A DNA stretch of 33,158 nucleotides from Clostridia bacterium (GCA_017960845.1 JAGCYK010000012.1:1-33158); one strand, 5' to 3'; shown: positions 16,601 to 25,017, counted from the first letter of the stretch. Translations and numbers: made by a program. Notes: generated by a model from the sequence alone, not told the origin.

Positions 16601-17268
16601 TAAAGCTCCGCATAGTATGTTACATAATAAACACCCTGCGCGCCGGTTGAGTAAAGCTTTTTGCCAGATGCAAGTTCTGCAGCGCTGTAAGTAACTGTAG
16701 TTCCATCAGGTGCGGTTACTTTGCAGTTAACCGTGCTAAGTCTTCCGGGATCATCTTTAAGTCCGGAAGGAAGATATTTCTCTTCGTCTTCGTCGTAATA
16801 GTAAAGCTTAGCTCCAGGAAGTGTAGGCGCAGTGTTGCTGCTCTTCCAAACTGAAGGAAGCCCAGCTCCGTATCCGTCTACGATAAGATAATACTCATAT
16901 TCCATATATGATTCCACATTATATGAATAAACTGCGAAATCATTATTCTCGTCTGCATAATATGTGACTACATAGATACCAACCTGTGCTGCAGTGATAT
17001 CTTCATCTGCTGCAAGCACTTGCTTATCTAATACCAAACTTCCGTCGGGGGCTTCTACGGAAACTTTATAGCTTCCAGCCTTTCCTACGGTAAATGTTTT
17101 TCCATAGATAACGTAATTGGTAACATTTGTATTTACCAATGCTAGCTCGTCAGGCGCTGCGGCCGAAGCCGTGAGTCTAACGGCGGTGAAGGCACCACTA
17201 AAAACAAAAGCAAGAATTAAAAGTAATGATGCCAAAACAGCCAAAGGCTTTTTAACCTTATAATACAT
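13621..17268 (-). CDS. Large secreted, membrane-anchored Ig-like-repeat surface protein
   Basis: The 1215-aa cell-surface protein has a signal peptide at about 1-37: basic MYYKVKKP, a long hydrophobic core and an ASAAA cleavage site. The body is built of many beta-rich modules of about 90-110 residues. Several end with motifs such as YTVVYKVTDNVGN or YKVSYAAMDNTGK, typical of bacterial Ig-like/DUF5011-type domains. A single TM helix at about 1185-1208 and a basic RFRKRKS tail anchor it to the membrane; no LPXTG motif is present. No enzymatic domain is recognised, so adhesion or a structural role is inferred. It is transcribed alone from a near-consensus promoter, with AAGGAG before the ATG. 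Confidence 0.82.
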   Translation of the reverse strand: MYYKVKKPLAVLASLLLILAFVFSGAFTAVRLTASAAAPDELALVNTNVTNYVIYGKTFTVGKAGSYKVSVEAPDGSLVLDKQVLAADEDITAAQVGIYVVTYYADENNDFAVYSYNVESYMEYEYYLIVDGYGAGLPSVWKSSNTAPTLPGAKLYYYDEDEEKYLPSGLKDDPGRLSTVNCKVTAPDGTTVTYSAAELASGKKLYSTGAQGVYYVTYYAELYGGRKILSEQFTVQVQNTFNDAKAPTMSISGVSSTSSVNVKNTLPKATLTDDYDERVNVTIKVTHAFGEGAAETDVPDVVIDKKTGFAAKDDSGKILYYEANADGSYKVDANGDYVYTTNIANAVKAVFDNDKFMDFIPTEEGIYKVSYAAMDNTGKVLDSDANKTKEQSFTIKVSDTTAPVIDKLEDSLIPTRWGMSSVKRLDYDDSNGNGQFDDAIEIDSKAIRFPIPEAFDNATATENIKCAFTLTDNNSKQILSFENILATSASDSSKSSTGKLRGEPETSYYFFKYWEGTGYTVNPTTGAITGPGITGNAISLVYYDPANGSKGFFDFDFLADRTDYLGTYTVTYRLKDDKGTSSSRSFELILQDSYRDTDLPSVDFTAPKYIAFRNYESIETITNVTATDANDTRLAVEYYILFNNTIAMDGTFDAFEEAAVLGYGDDIVELDSMLGYNDIRLKIDNGEYIATIEDAYGDEHKISVDVTKSAYLAIRAIDSVGNFKFFVEEIQIIDGTVAATYDVTPVYTYVGETPAVTDANGYYTFGSFYIDFGSFENRNYTGFELYVKQVYDKNGRAVDKAPLSTVSFETYSDNRPGGTHRLYVDNIRFKVSASGKYMIVTRGFNVSGDSATLVSFVDIDIYTGAGSVIVSSILSDELNYGETYSLPNDYYYSGVAEAGVLRAITGGRMQLMGTEFTALQCCSFSFVDYVFEYSTTGNIAQYDANYNVLNVYAKSGSYSSRVDDKEKPVFQTLGVMPTYAAKNDVVRLPAVSASSANGKSTAITCKVTDKDGNAVEVIDSSRDNTLGPNEFSFRATKDGNYTVSYTAIINDNESSTSYTIACGDITPPEFTVDIGYINSSLKRSADGTPEATVNDLFDFAIIQVDDEDSTGYTYSKTLLTPENEEVSDSKVTDNASKNNGTSYELTLAGTYTVVYKVTDNVGNTTTIKYYITVTTSSSNVSSEAIQTLAIVLIIVGVIVIAGAVIYFIRFRKRKS

Positions 17269-17317
17269 TATGGATTTCTCCTTACAAAAGTATATAGTTG
17301 TTTACACTAACCTAACC

Positions 17318-17346
17318 ATTATAAAAAATGGCCGATGTCTTGTCAA
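17318..17346 (-). promoter_or_regulatory. Near-consensus promoter for the surface protein
   Basis: TTGACA (17346-17341) and TATAAT (17323-17318) with a 17-bp spacer on the minus strand give an ideal sigma-A promoter. The leader to the ATG at 17268 is about 43 nt. High expression is inferred. Confidence 0.8.
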
Positions 17347-17408
17347 ACAAAACATAGCCATTATAAATAAAACTGCCATTAAAGGTTAAATGCCAATAAA
17401 GCGCATAA

Positions 17409-18689
17409 TTAGTTTTCAAGAACCCTTATCATGCTTATTACTCTATTGCTCTTATCAAGTTCCGAAAACTCAGAAATTGCTCGTCTTATTTCGCTTTCTT
17501 TTGCTGCGTGAGTGAGGAATCTAATGAAAGCAATGCCATCTTTTCCTTTTTGAACCACGCTCTCAATGCTGACATTATTCGATGCGAAAATGCCTGCTAT
17601 GGATGATAAAACCCCAGGGATGTCTTTTACAGAAACCGAAATATAGAAGTTACTGGTCAAGTCTCCTGAAATATTAACTGAGCCGTCAAGTTTACCATTA
17701 TTTTCAAAGGTGGTGTAAAGAGGACTAGTGCGCTTAGAAGCATAAACTATATCACTAACGATTGCACTTCCCGTCGGACGAGCGCCGGCGCCTCTTCCGT
17801 AAAACATAAGTTCGTCTACGAAATCACCTTTTACAAATACTGCATTGAATGAACCGCCAACTGAAGCGAGCGGGTGTGAAACAGGAACGAAAGCCGGATG
17901 AACTCTCACTTCAACGTCAGTACCGTTCTTCTTTCCAATTGCAAGAAGTTTAATGACATAACCAAGTTCTTTTCCTGCAGCTATGTCCTCTACAGTAATT
18001 CCGGTTATTCCCTCTCTATAAACTGAAGTAATGGGAATACATGTATTGAAAGCCAAAGATGACAGAATGGAGAGTGTATAAGAAGCATCGAAGCCGTCAA
18101 CATCTGCAGTAGGATTGAATTCAGCAAAGCCAAGATTTTGAGCTTCTTTTAAAGCTGCAGCATATGACATATTCTCTTCTGTCATTTTCGTAAGGATATA
18201 GTTCGTCGTTCCGTTGATTATACCTATAATTTTTTCTATGTTGTTTGCCTGCAAGCCCTCTTGAAGTGCCCTTATAATAGGAACTCCGCCCACGCAAGAC
18301 GCTTCAAAATATAGTCCAGCCTTACCTTTTTTAGCAGCCTGCTCTAAAGAAGGCCAGTGTTTGGCGATCAGCTCTTTGTTTGCAGTGACTATGCTCTTTC
18401 CCGAAAGCAATACTTTTTCTATAAAAGTCTTTGCAGGCTCTACTCCGCCCATAGTTTCCACAACAACGGATATCTCGTCGTCGCTGATGATATCTTCTAT
18501 GCTGCTTGCAAAAGCACTCTCCGGAATTCCAAACCTTTTTATGCGAGAAATGTCTTTATCCAGGACTTTTTTGACTTTAAAATCTATTCCCTGCGTTTTA
18601 AGCAAAAGGTCGTGGTTTTCGGTAAGAATTTCGTACGTTCCTCCGCCTACAGTTCCTATTCCCATAATTGCTACGTTAACTGTTTTCAT
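17409..18689 (-). CDS. hom: Homoserine dehydrogenase
   Basis: Reduces aspartate semialdehyde to homoserine with NAD(P)H, on the branch to threonine and methionine. The N-terminal Rossmann motif GIGTVGGGTYEIL is at about 11-23. VTANKELIAKH near 100 holds the family lysine. The catalytic-domain stretch EASCVGGVPIIRAL and the homoserine-binding segment GFAEFNPTADVDGFDA follow. A C-terminal ACT domain (about 345-426) suggests allosteric feedback control. The length of 426 aa is normal. The ATG overlaps the coaX stop (ATGA), so the gene is translationally coupled at the end of the ECF transporter-coaX operon. No terminator is evident before the surface-protein promoter. Confidence 0.95.
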   Translation of the reverse strand: MKTVNVAIMGIGTVGGGTYEILTENHDLLLKTQGIDFKVKKVLDKDISRIKRFGIPESAFASSIEDIISDDEISVVVETMGGVEPAKTFIEKVLLSGKSIVTANKELIAKHWPSLEQAAKKGKAGLYFEASCVGGVPIIRALQEGLQANNIEKIIGIINGTTNYILTKMTEENMSYAAALKEAQNLGFAEFNPTADVDGFDASYTLSILSSLAFNTCIPITSVYREGITGITVEDIAAGKELGYVIKLLAIGKKNGTDVEVRVHPAFVPVSHPLASVGGSFNAVFVKGDFVDELMFYGRGAGARPTGSAIVSDIVYASKRTSPLYTTFENNGKLDGSVNISGDLTSNFYISVSVKDIPGVLSSIAGIFASNNVSIESVVQKGKDGIAFIRFLTHAAKESEIRRAISEFSELDKSNRVISMIRVLEN

Positions 18690-19474
18690 GCCTGTTTCTC
18701 CATGTTTTTAGCATTCATATTATATATTATACTGAGCCCCTTTAGTGTGAGCCGTCTGTCTAGAATATCTATTACGTCGCTTTCCTTTTTTACTATCTCG
18801 GCAATTCCGCCGGTCGCGATTACTTTTACTTCAGAAAAACCGGTTTCCTCTTTTATGAGGCTGACTATTCTCTCAATCATTCCTATATAACCTTGAATTA
18901 GTCCTGCCTGCATATTCGTGATTGTGCTCTTGCATACTACGCTATCAGGCATATTGAGTTCTATTTTAGGAAGTTTTGCTGCCGAGTTAGAAAGTGCTTC
19001 AGCTGCATTTTTAAGACCATATCCTATGCAGCCGCCAAGAAAGTCACCTCTTTCATTTATAACATTAAAAGTTGTCGCGGTTCCGCAGTCTACCACAATG
19101 CATGGCCCGCCGTACATATTATACGCAGCCACCGAATTGACAATTCTATCCGAACCAACCTCTTTGGGGTTATCGTACTTTATATTCAGCCCTGTTTTTA
19201 CGCCCGGGCCGATTATTATTGGCTTAATTCCGAGGAAATAGTCGCAGGCGTGCTCTAAAGTATAGTTTAGATTAGGGTTAACAGAAGACATAATCGCTCC
19301 CGTTATTTCCTCTTTTTTTATTCCTTTCGTTGCAAGCTGCGAGATAATATCAAGGCCATATTCGTCCCCGGTTCTTCCCTGCATTGTCGAAAGACGGAGG
19401 GAATGAACAAGATTGTTCTTTTCAAATACGCCTATCTTTATATTAGTGTTTCCTATATCTATTGCTAGTAACAT
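18686..19474 (-). CDS. coaX: Type III pantothenate kinase
   Basis: Phosphorylates pantothenate, the first step of CoA synthesis. The 262-aa ASKHA-fold protein has the N-terminal phosphate loop DIGNTNIKIGVFE at 5-17, the central GSDRIVNSVAAY stretch, VVDCGTATTFNVI with the catalytic aspartate, and ATGGIAE near residue 226. These are the hallmarks of CoaX rather than CoaA. A GGAGG site lies before the ATG. It stands between an ECF S component and hom, and the upstream neighbour is likely its substrate importer. CoaE, the last step of CoA synthesis, is also in the window at 28231. Confidence 0.95.
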   Translation of the reverse strand: MLLAIDIGNTNIKIGVFEKNNLVHSLRLSTMQGRTGDEYGLDIISQLATKGIKKEEITGAIMSSVNPNLNYTLEHACDYFLGIKPIIIGPGVKTGLNIKYDNPKEVGSDRIVNSVAAYNMYGGPCIVVDCGTATTFNVINERGDFLGGCIGYGLKNAAEALSNSAAKLPKIELNMPDSVVCKSTITNMQAGLIQGYIGMIERIVSLIKEETGFSEVKVIATGGIAEIVKKESDVIDILDRRLTLKGLSIIYNMNAKNMEKQA

Positions 19475-19492
19475 AATCTTGATCCTCCGCTA

Positions 19493-20143
19493 TTATGCAT
19501 CCGCCTCAGCTTTTTGCGTAGCAGCAGCCTCGTTAGGCGGGCTCTCTTCTTTTCTCGCTTTAGCCGTTCCGTCGATATTGAGTCTTAAACCGTGTCTTAC
19601 GCCTAGAACAACGAAAGGAGTCAGACCCATTGCTATTCCCATTTCGGGCAAAATGTTCGTTAGAAAGTTTACCGCAAAAGCAGTGAAAGTGGGGCTACCC
19701 TGAGCAAAAACCCAAAGACAAGTCAGCGTAAAAACCGTATTAGCTAGCGCAGTCACTCCGCCCCCTATAAGAAGGGAAACAAATTCTCTAATGCGCTCGT
19801 TTTTAATGAATAGTCCAAACAAATAATCCGCCGCAAAGTAGAAAAGAATCGCCGCAAGGCCAACGAAAGCTCTCGGCAAAACAGCAACTAGCGGATTGTA
19901 GAAAGCTTCCTTTCCGAACATAAATGCGGTAATAAGTGAAGCAACTCCAAAGAAGAACCCCGCACCGAAAGCATCTAATACTCTTCTTCTTGTTAAAGCG
20001 AATGTCGCAGTAGCAGCTACTGAGGCGATTGCAAAGCTTATAGGCAAAGCTACCGATAGCGCTCTGTCTATACTCATCGAAACAAACAGAACCGCCAGCA
20101 TAACTCCGTAAAGAGCTACAATTCCGGATATTTTGTTTTTCAT
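19493..20143 (-). CDS. ECF transporter S component, likely for pantothenate
   Basis: Small integral membrane protein (216 aa) with about six TM helices, starting GIVALYGVMLAVLFVSM. It has a glycine/alanine-rich middle and a hydrophilic, charged C-terminal tail (about 190-216). This is the size and pattern of the substrate-binding S subunits of energy-coupling factor transporters. The closest clue to substrate is position: it is the first gene of an operon with pantothenate kinase, which points to pantothenate (PanT-like). That assignment is inference. The shared EcfA/EcfT energising module is not in this window. AAGGAGAG precedes the ATG. Confidence 0.75.
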   Translation of the reverse strand: MKNKISGIVALYGVMLAVLFVSMSIDRALSVALPISFAIASVAATATFALTRRRVLDAFGAGFFFGVASLITAFMFGKEAFYNPLVAVLPRAFVGLAAILFYFAADYLFGLFIKNERIREFVSLLIGGGVTALANTVFTLTCLWVFAQGSPTFTAFAVNFLTNILPEMGIAMGLTPFVVLGVRHGLRLNIDGTAKARKEESPPNEAAATQKAEADA

Positions 20144-20241
20144 TTTTCTCTCCTTGTCGAGTCGGTTTCCCCCGTACCCGCCGGTATTAATCTATTAACA
20201 TATGCTAGGCTTTATATAAAAATAGCCTGCAGCAATTTGCT
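20144..20241 (-). other. Structured-looking ~98-nt leader of the ECF-coaX-hom operon
   Basis: Between the predicted transcription start and the ATG lie several short inverted repeats: AGGCT/AGCCT around an AU-rich loop, TTAAT/ATTAA, and a G-rich segment (ACGGGGGAAACC) just before the ribosome binding site. No known riboswitch consensus was recognised. Confidence 0.3.
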
Positions 20242-20248
20242 TTAGAAA

Positions 20249-20278
20249 ATTATATCACAGCACTTTTGTTTTTCGCAA
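20249..20278 (-). promoter_or_regulatory. Promoter of the ECF-coaX-hom operon
   Basis: TTGCGA (20278-20273) and TATAAT (20254-20249) are spaced by 18 bp on the minus strand. It is divergent from the glyQS promoter at 20303-20330. Confidence 0.55.
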
Positions 20279-20302
20279 CTTGATTGCATAGCAATGGCTT
20301 GC

Positions 20303-20330
20303 TTGACAATAGTTTTACAAAAACTGTAAT
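20303..20330 (+). promoter_or_regulatory. Promoter of the glycyl-tRNA synthetase gene
   Basis: TTGACA (20303-20308) and TGTAAT (20325-20330) with a 16-bp spacer. The leader is only about 25 nt and carries AGAAGGAG at 20344-20351, so there is no room for a T-box leader. Confidence 0.6.
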
Positions 20331-20360
20331 ATTTTACCTATAAAGAAGGAGTATTAACCA

Positions 20361-21728
20361 ATGAAAGCAACAATGGAAAAGCTTGTAAATCTTTGCAAAG
20401 GCCGTGGAATCATCTTCCCCGGTAGCGAAATATATGGGGGAATGGGAAACACATGGGACTACGGCCCTGTCGGCGTAGAAATAAAGAACAATTTAAAGCG
20501 CGCCTGGTGGAAGAGATTCGTTCAGGAAAGCGACAATTCATTTGGCGTAGACGCAGCAATTCTAATGAACTCAAGAGTTTGGGAAGCAAGTGGACATACG
20601 ACTTCGTTCACTGATCCTAAAATGGACTGCAAAAACTGCAAAACTCGCCATAGAGCGGATAATCTTATAGAAATGCATTCTAAAGGTGCCGTTAATCCAG
20701 ACACAATGACGAATGAAGAAATGGAAAAATACATTAAGGATAACCACGTTTGTTGCCCGAAATGCGGAAAAAGCGACTTTACTCCGATTAGAACATTTAA
20801 CTTAATGTTTGAAACGTCAAGAGGCGTAACCGAAGAAGGACAAAACAAGATTTATCTTCGTCCCGAAACTGCTCAAGGCGAATTCGTAAACTTTTTGAAT
20901 GTTCAGCGTTCTAGCCGTGCAAAAGTGCCTTTTGGAATCGCTCAAATAGGAAAAGCTTTCAGAAACGAAATAACTCCCGGCAATTTCATATTCAGAACAA
21001 TTGAGTTTGAGCAAATGGAGCACCAATGGTTTTGTAAAGAAGGCACGGACGTTGCCTTTTATGAGGATTTCAAGAAAAAAGCATACGACTTCCTATTAGA
21101 CCTTGGCTTCAATGCAGAGCATCTTAGATTTAAAGACCACGACAAACTAGCTCACTATGCTAAATGCGCATGTGATATTCAGTATCTATTCCCCATTGGC
21201 TGGAGCGAGCTCAACGGCATACACAACAGAACAAATTACGATCTATCGCGTCACAGTGAGTTCTCAGGAAAAGCAATGGAGTACTTAGACCCCGTTACAA
21301 ACGAAAAATATGTCCCCTATGTTGTTGAATATTCAATTGGTGCAGATAGGCTTATGCTTGCAACTCTAACTGAAGCCTACGACGAAGAGACTCTTGAAAA
21401 TGGCGAGATTCGCGTAGTAATGCACTTCCACCCTGCAGTAGCAGCATATAAAGCAGCAGTTCTTCCCCTTCAAAAAGCACAAGGAGAAAAAGCAAGACAG
21501 GTATATAAGCTCCTATCTAAATCATTTATGTGTACATATGACGAAGCGGGCTCTATCGGCAAAAGATACCGTAGACAAGATGAAATAGGAACTCCATTCT
21601 GCATCACGATTGATTTCGATACGCTAAATGATGAAACCGTTACGATTAGAGACAGAGACTCTATGCAGCAGATTAGGCTTCCGATTTCCGAGCTTACTTC
21701 ATATATCTCTTCAAAAATAGCTTTCTAA
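20361..21728 (+). CDS. glyQS: Glycyl-tRNA synthetase, dimeric (alpha2) type
   Basis: Charges tRNA-Gly with glycine in the cytosol. The 455-aa class II synthetase starts with MEKLVNLCKGRGIIFPGSEIYGG, followed by WDYGPVGVEIKNNLKRAWW. A small zinc-type insert has CKNCKTRH and CCPKCGK. Motif 2 (FRNEITPGNFIFRTIEFEQMEHQWF) precedes motif 3 (SIGADRLMLATLTEAY), and a C-terminal anticodon-binding domain begins near 350. This is the archaeal/eukaryote-like homodimer form found in many Firmicutes, of normal length. It is a single-gene unit with its own promoter and terminator. Confidence 0.96.
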   Translation: MKATMEKLVNLCKGRGIIFPGSEIYGGMGNTWDYGPVGVEIKNNLKRAWWKRFVQESDNSFGVDAAILMNSRVWEASGHTTSFTDPKMDCKNCKTRHRADNLIEMHSKGAVNPDTMTNEEMEKYIKDNHVCCPKCGKSDFTPIRTFNLMFETSRGVTEEGQNKIYLRPETAQGEFVNFLNVQRSSRAKVPFGIAQIGKAFRNEITPGNFIFRTIEFEQMEHQWFCKEGTDVAFYEDFKKKAYDFLLDLGFNAEHLRFKDHDKLAHYAKCACDIQYLFPIGWSELNGIHNRTNYDLSRHSEFSGKAMEYLDPVTNEKYVPYVVEYSIGADRLMLATLTEAYDEETLENGEIRVVMHFHPAVAAYKAAVLPLQKAQGEKARQVYKLLSKSFMCTYDEAGSIGKRYRRQDEIGTPFCITIDFDTLNDETVTIRDRDSMQQIRLPISELTSYISSKIAF

Positions 21729-21761
21729 TCGGCTTTCTTAATACTGATATTTAAAACAATA

Positions 21762-21797
21762 TGAGCGGTTCAACCAAAAATTGAATCGCTCACTTTT
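21762..21797 (+). terminator. Rho-independent terminator after glyQS
   Basis: A 12-bp stem (21762-21773 with 21781-21792, one G-T pair) closes a 7-nt loop, and a T-run follows on the plus strand. It lies between convergent glyQS and dapB and may work weakly in both directions. Confidence 0.85.
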
Positions 21798-21828
21798 TCA
21801 TTTTAGTTAGTAGCAAATAAGTAGTGAT

Positions 21829-22569
21829 TTATCTACTATTAGTTAGGTCTGACATATCAAATAGCCCGAACGGCCTATTCTTTAAATAGATAGCAGCTTT
21901 TATTGCGCCATCAGCAAGAATCTTTCTAGATAGAGCCGTATGCTTGATCTCAATCATTTCGTCTTCCCCTGCAAATAGAACAGTGTGCTCTCCTACAATA
22001 GTGCCGCCTCTTATGGCATGCATTCCTATATCTCCCTTTTCCCTTTTATCTTGTCCGCATCTACCGAACTTAAGATGAGGCGCATAGTCTAGCCCTTTTT
22101 CTACCGACTTTTCAAGCATTAATGCAGTGCCAGAAGGCGCATCTTTTTTAGTATTATGGTGAGCCTCTATTATTTCTATGTCGTAGCCGTTTAAAATGCG
22201 CGCAAGTTCAGGAAGAATAGCATTGACAGCATTTACGCCAAGACTCATATTTGCAGACTTAAATACAGCAACCTTTTTTGACAGCGCCTCTATTTTTTTA
22301 ATATCTTCATCGCTATATCCGGTTGTAGCAAGTACTACTGGGGCTTTTCTGCTTAAAGCAAGTTCTATCGTTTGTCCAAGAACGCTTGGGTGAGAAAAAT
22401 CTACAATTACGTCAAAATCAACATTAACTTCCTTTGCTTCATCAAAAACCGGATAGTCTCCCCCTTTAACCTTATCAATTCCGCCTGCTATTTCGCAACC
22501 GAAGATTTCAGCTCTTTGGGATATCATTTTTCCCATGCGTCCGTTTATTCCTATTAAAAATAACTTCAT
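21829..22569 (-). CDS. dapB: 4-hydroxy-tetrahydrodipicolinate reductase
   Basis: Reduces the dihydrodipicolinate-derived intermediate in the lysine/diaminopimelate pathway, feeding cell-wall synthesis. The N-terminal GINGRMGKM (7-15) binds NAD(P)H. VDFSHPS (56-62) and ATTGY (81-85) are the family's central motifs. EAHHNTKKDAPSGTA contains the catalytic H137 and K141 and the substrate-binding SGT. The length of 246 aa is normal. A weak AAGGATAA site precedes the ATG. It lies 17 bp after the GH95-like gene and seems to depend on that gene's promoter, an unusual pairing. Confidence 0.95.
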   Translation of the reverse strand: MKLFLIGINGRMGKMISQRAEIFGCEIAGGIDKVKGGDYPVFDEAKEVNVDFDVIVDFSHPSVLGQTIELALSRKAPVVLATTGYSDEDIKKIEALSKKVAVFKSANMSLGVNAVNAILPELARILNGYDIEIIEAHHNTKKDAPSGTALMLEKSVEKGLDYAPHLKFGRCGQDKREKGDIGMHAIRGGTIVGEHTVLFAGEDEMIEIKHTALSRKILADGAIKAAIYLKNRPFGLFDMSDLTNSR

Positions 22570-22586
22570 CTTTATTATCCTTAAAT

Positions 22587-24977
22587 TTAAATTTTAATGT
22601 CTAGCGATACTGTTTTGCCGGCGCCTATGGATAGATTGGATATAACTCCGGTCTCAGGGCTGAAAGACTCGCCGCTCTTACCTGCGCGGTATGAGGCCCC
22701 TGCAGGAAGTTTAACCGAAATCTTGACAGCTTTTTTAGCCTTTAGCTTAACGTTCGCTACGCCCTTTCTCTTATTCCAGTTAAGGCTTACCACGCTTACG
22801 CCGGCTCTAGTAAGAAGCCCGGTAACACTTCCTGACTTAATGTCGTCTGGAAGAGCTGGAAGAACGCTGATTGAATCTGAATCAGACTGCATAATCATTT
22901 CCTGGAAAGCGCCTGTTATTGCCATATTTGCCTCAAGTGAATATGTCGCCCAAATATCCTCAGTGCCTATTCCCATGCCTCTCCAGTCATTTGTAGCAAG
23001 AACTAAGTTGTTCATTGACATTCCACGAACGGCTTCGGAAATGGTCGTTAAAGCAGCATTCCCATTGCCAAGTCTTGCAAAAACGGAAGCAAATCTAGCT
23101 AAAGAGCCGCTTGTATTTGCTTTTTTAGACTGAGTATACCTCTTCGTAGCAGTTGACTCGAATTTTTTGAGAGTATCAGGATTGCTCTTAAAGTTTATTT
23201 CAGTTCCTGGGAATACCGGATAGAAAACAGCGGTGGATTTTGATTCGACTTTATCGTCATACTTTTCTGAAATATAGTTCTTTATCGTTCCATCGTCATT
23301 TGAAGCATATTCTGGAATTCCGCTGAGCATATATTCCCAGGTCGCTATATCGTCTTTATATACATTGCATTGCTTGCTTCCCGCAATAAGGTTTTTCAGT
23401 AGCTCTTTTAACACCGCGAAGTCTAGAGTTGAATTTGCAGCCACTCGAATGTTTCTGCCGCCTATTGCATTTTCAGGGATTGCATCAGGGATAATTGACG
23501 GACATATCTCGTAATAATCCCCATTTTTCTTTAGATACTCACTATAAAACATTGCAACATCCTTCATAAAAGGAAGCGCTTTAGTTTTCAAGAACTTTTC
23601 ATCCCCTGAGAATAGATAATAGTCATAAAATAGCTGGCAAATCCAACCTGCTCCGGATATAAAGTGCAAAACTTCAGGGTCAGTAACTCCAAATGAGCCT
23701 GTTCCATGGGCTACAACAGAAGGAATCATTATTCCTCTACAGCCATATATTCTGCTCGCATTCTTTTTCAAATCGTCAATTTGCGTAGAATAGAAATTAT
23801 ATATGCTAAGCAGGTATTCGCATAGATTACCCGAGAAAATTTGACCATACATAGATTGAAGCTGACCGGATGCGTCTATATTTGACATATTTGCCCTGAA
23901 ATCTCCGCACCAAAGTCCATAAGGAGGACACGGCTGAGACTCAGGAGAAGTTGAACTTATCATTAAATATCTTCCGTACGCCCAAAGCTTTTCAGCTAGA
24001 GCCAGGCTTATATCCCCAGACGAATATGCTGAATCCAGTAAACTTTCTATCGTATCGTTTCTTCCATCCGCCTCAAAATCCAGTTCTGCTGATGAGAATA
24101 GTTTTGAGTGAATTGCTGTGTGTTCTTTAATGAGTTTGTCGTATGTGAGTTTAACCGAGGTCAGTTCCTGTTTTGCGGCTTTCCACTCTTTTTCTTTCTG
24201 GCTTTCCACAAAAGTTTTAATTAAAACTAGTATTTTTTCTGCACCTTTAATGCGAATTCCGTTTAAATTGTCTACGATTTGAGAGCCACCCATAAAAGTG
24301 ATCTTGGCAACACATCCAAATTCTCTACCACTATCGCTCCTTCCACTAAAATACATAAAATGGTTTTCATATTTTTTATCTATTCCCTCTGGAAGTTTAC
24401 TTATTGCCTGTGGCGTTCTCGCATTGAATTTATCATGAATGTCAAAAGAGAACGATACGTCTATGTTCTTATTGCCGGATTTGTTTATCTCATAACATAT
24501 AAGGTTATTAGCTCGAGAAACAAAGACGGATCTTTCGTACCTAGTACTTCCATCTTTGAAAGAAACCGAAACTTCCCCATTTTCCATATTAAGAACCCTT
24601 TGGTATTCTCTAACTGGCTTTTCAATGGGCATGCTAATCTTAAAATCACAAAGAGGAAGCGGATACGACATTGTAGGGCGGTATCCTTTTGAGATGAGCG
24701 CATTCTGCAAAATTACGTCAGCAAGGTCTTGTCTACCTTCATTTGTTTTTTTTCTGACATCATTTATTTTATCCGCAACATCCTGCAAAACTCCTACGTG
24801 TCCTTGCCACCATAAATCGCCGTGATTAATCATTACCACGTCGTTTGCAGCTCCTCCGTAAACGGCAGCGCCTATCTTTCCATTACCGCAAGGAAAAGCC
24901 TCGCGCCAGGTTGAGCCCCACCACGAAGCCGGTTTAAGTGATCTCAAAGCATTCTTTGGTTTTCGGATAGTTATCAT
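22587..24977 (-). CDS. Divergent GH95-like glycoside hydrolase, no signal peptide
   Basis: The 796-aa protein resembles GH95 (alpha-L-fucosidase/galactosidase) in overall order. The N-terminal beta domain begins WREAFPCGNGKIGAAVYGG; an (alpha/alpha)6 barrel and a C-terminal beta domain follow. In the barrel, PSIIPDAIPEN (about 493-503) matches the SPEN site of the general acid, so E502 is the candidate. The later segment YSLEANMAITGAFQEMIMQS matches the FQIDGN region, but with Glu (E682) where an Asp that activates water is expected. No signal peptide is present, so the enzyme should be cytosolic. The start at 24977 has a GGAG site about 11 bases upstream; the 27 earlier codons are hydrophobic but read through the leader. 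The substrate is unknown. It shares a transcript with dapB. Confidence 0.75.
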   Translation of the reverse strand: MITIRKPKNALRSLKPASWWGSTWREAFPCGNGKIGAAVYGGAANDVVMINHGDLWWQGHVGVLQDVADKINDVRKKTNEGRQDLADVILQNALISKGYRPTMSYPLPLCDFKISMPIEKPVREYQRVLNMENGEVSVSFKDGSTRYERSVFVSRANNLICYEINKSGNKNIDVSFSFDIHDKFNARTPQAISKLPEGIDKKYENHFMYFSGRSDSGREFGCVAKITFMGGSQIVDNLNGIRIKGAEKILVLIKTFVESQKEKEWKAAKQELTSVKLTYDKLIKEHTAIHSKLFSSAELDFEADGRNDTIESLLDSAYSSGDISLALAEKLWAYGRYLMISSTSPESQPCPPYGLWCGDFRANMSNIDASGQLQSMYGQIFSGNLCEYLLSIYNFYSTQIDDLKKNASRIYGCRGIMIPSVVAHGTGSFGVTDPEVLHFISGAGWICQLFYDYYLFSGDEKFLKTKALPFMKDVAMFYSEYLKKNGDYYEICPSIIPDAIPENAIGGRNIRVAANSTLDFAVLKELLKNLIAGSKQCNVYKDDIATWEYMLSGIPEYASNDDGTIKNYISEKYDDKVESKSTAVFYPVFPGTEINFKSNPDTLKKFESTATKRYTQSKKANTSGSLARFASVFARLGNGNAALTTISEAVRGMSMNNLVLATNDWRGMGIGTEDIWATYSLEANMAITGAFQEMIMQSDSDSISVLPALPDDIKSGSVTGLLTRAGVSVVSLNWNKRKGVANVKLKAKKAVKISVKLPAGASYRAGKSGESFSPETGVISNLSIGAGKTVSLDIKI

Positions 24978-25017
24978 TTTCGAGCTAACTCCTTTTTTAA
25001 AGCCATTTATAAAAAAA

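Noticed and set aside
13621-17268. LPXTG sortase-anchored protein
   Set aside because: No LPXTG-like motif precedes the C-terminal TM helix; the basic tail suits a simple membrane anchor.
20144-20241. Known riboswitch (c-di-AMP, preQ1, TPP or pan motif) in the coaX operon leader
   Set aside because: The G-rich element loosely recalls some of these, but no complete consensus or pairing pattern could be matched.
20331-20360. T-box riboswitch ahead of glycyl-tRNA synthetase
   Set aside because: The promoter leaves a leader of only about 25 nt, and no T-box core sequence or antiterminator is present.
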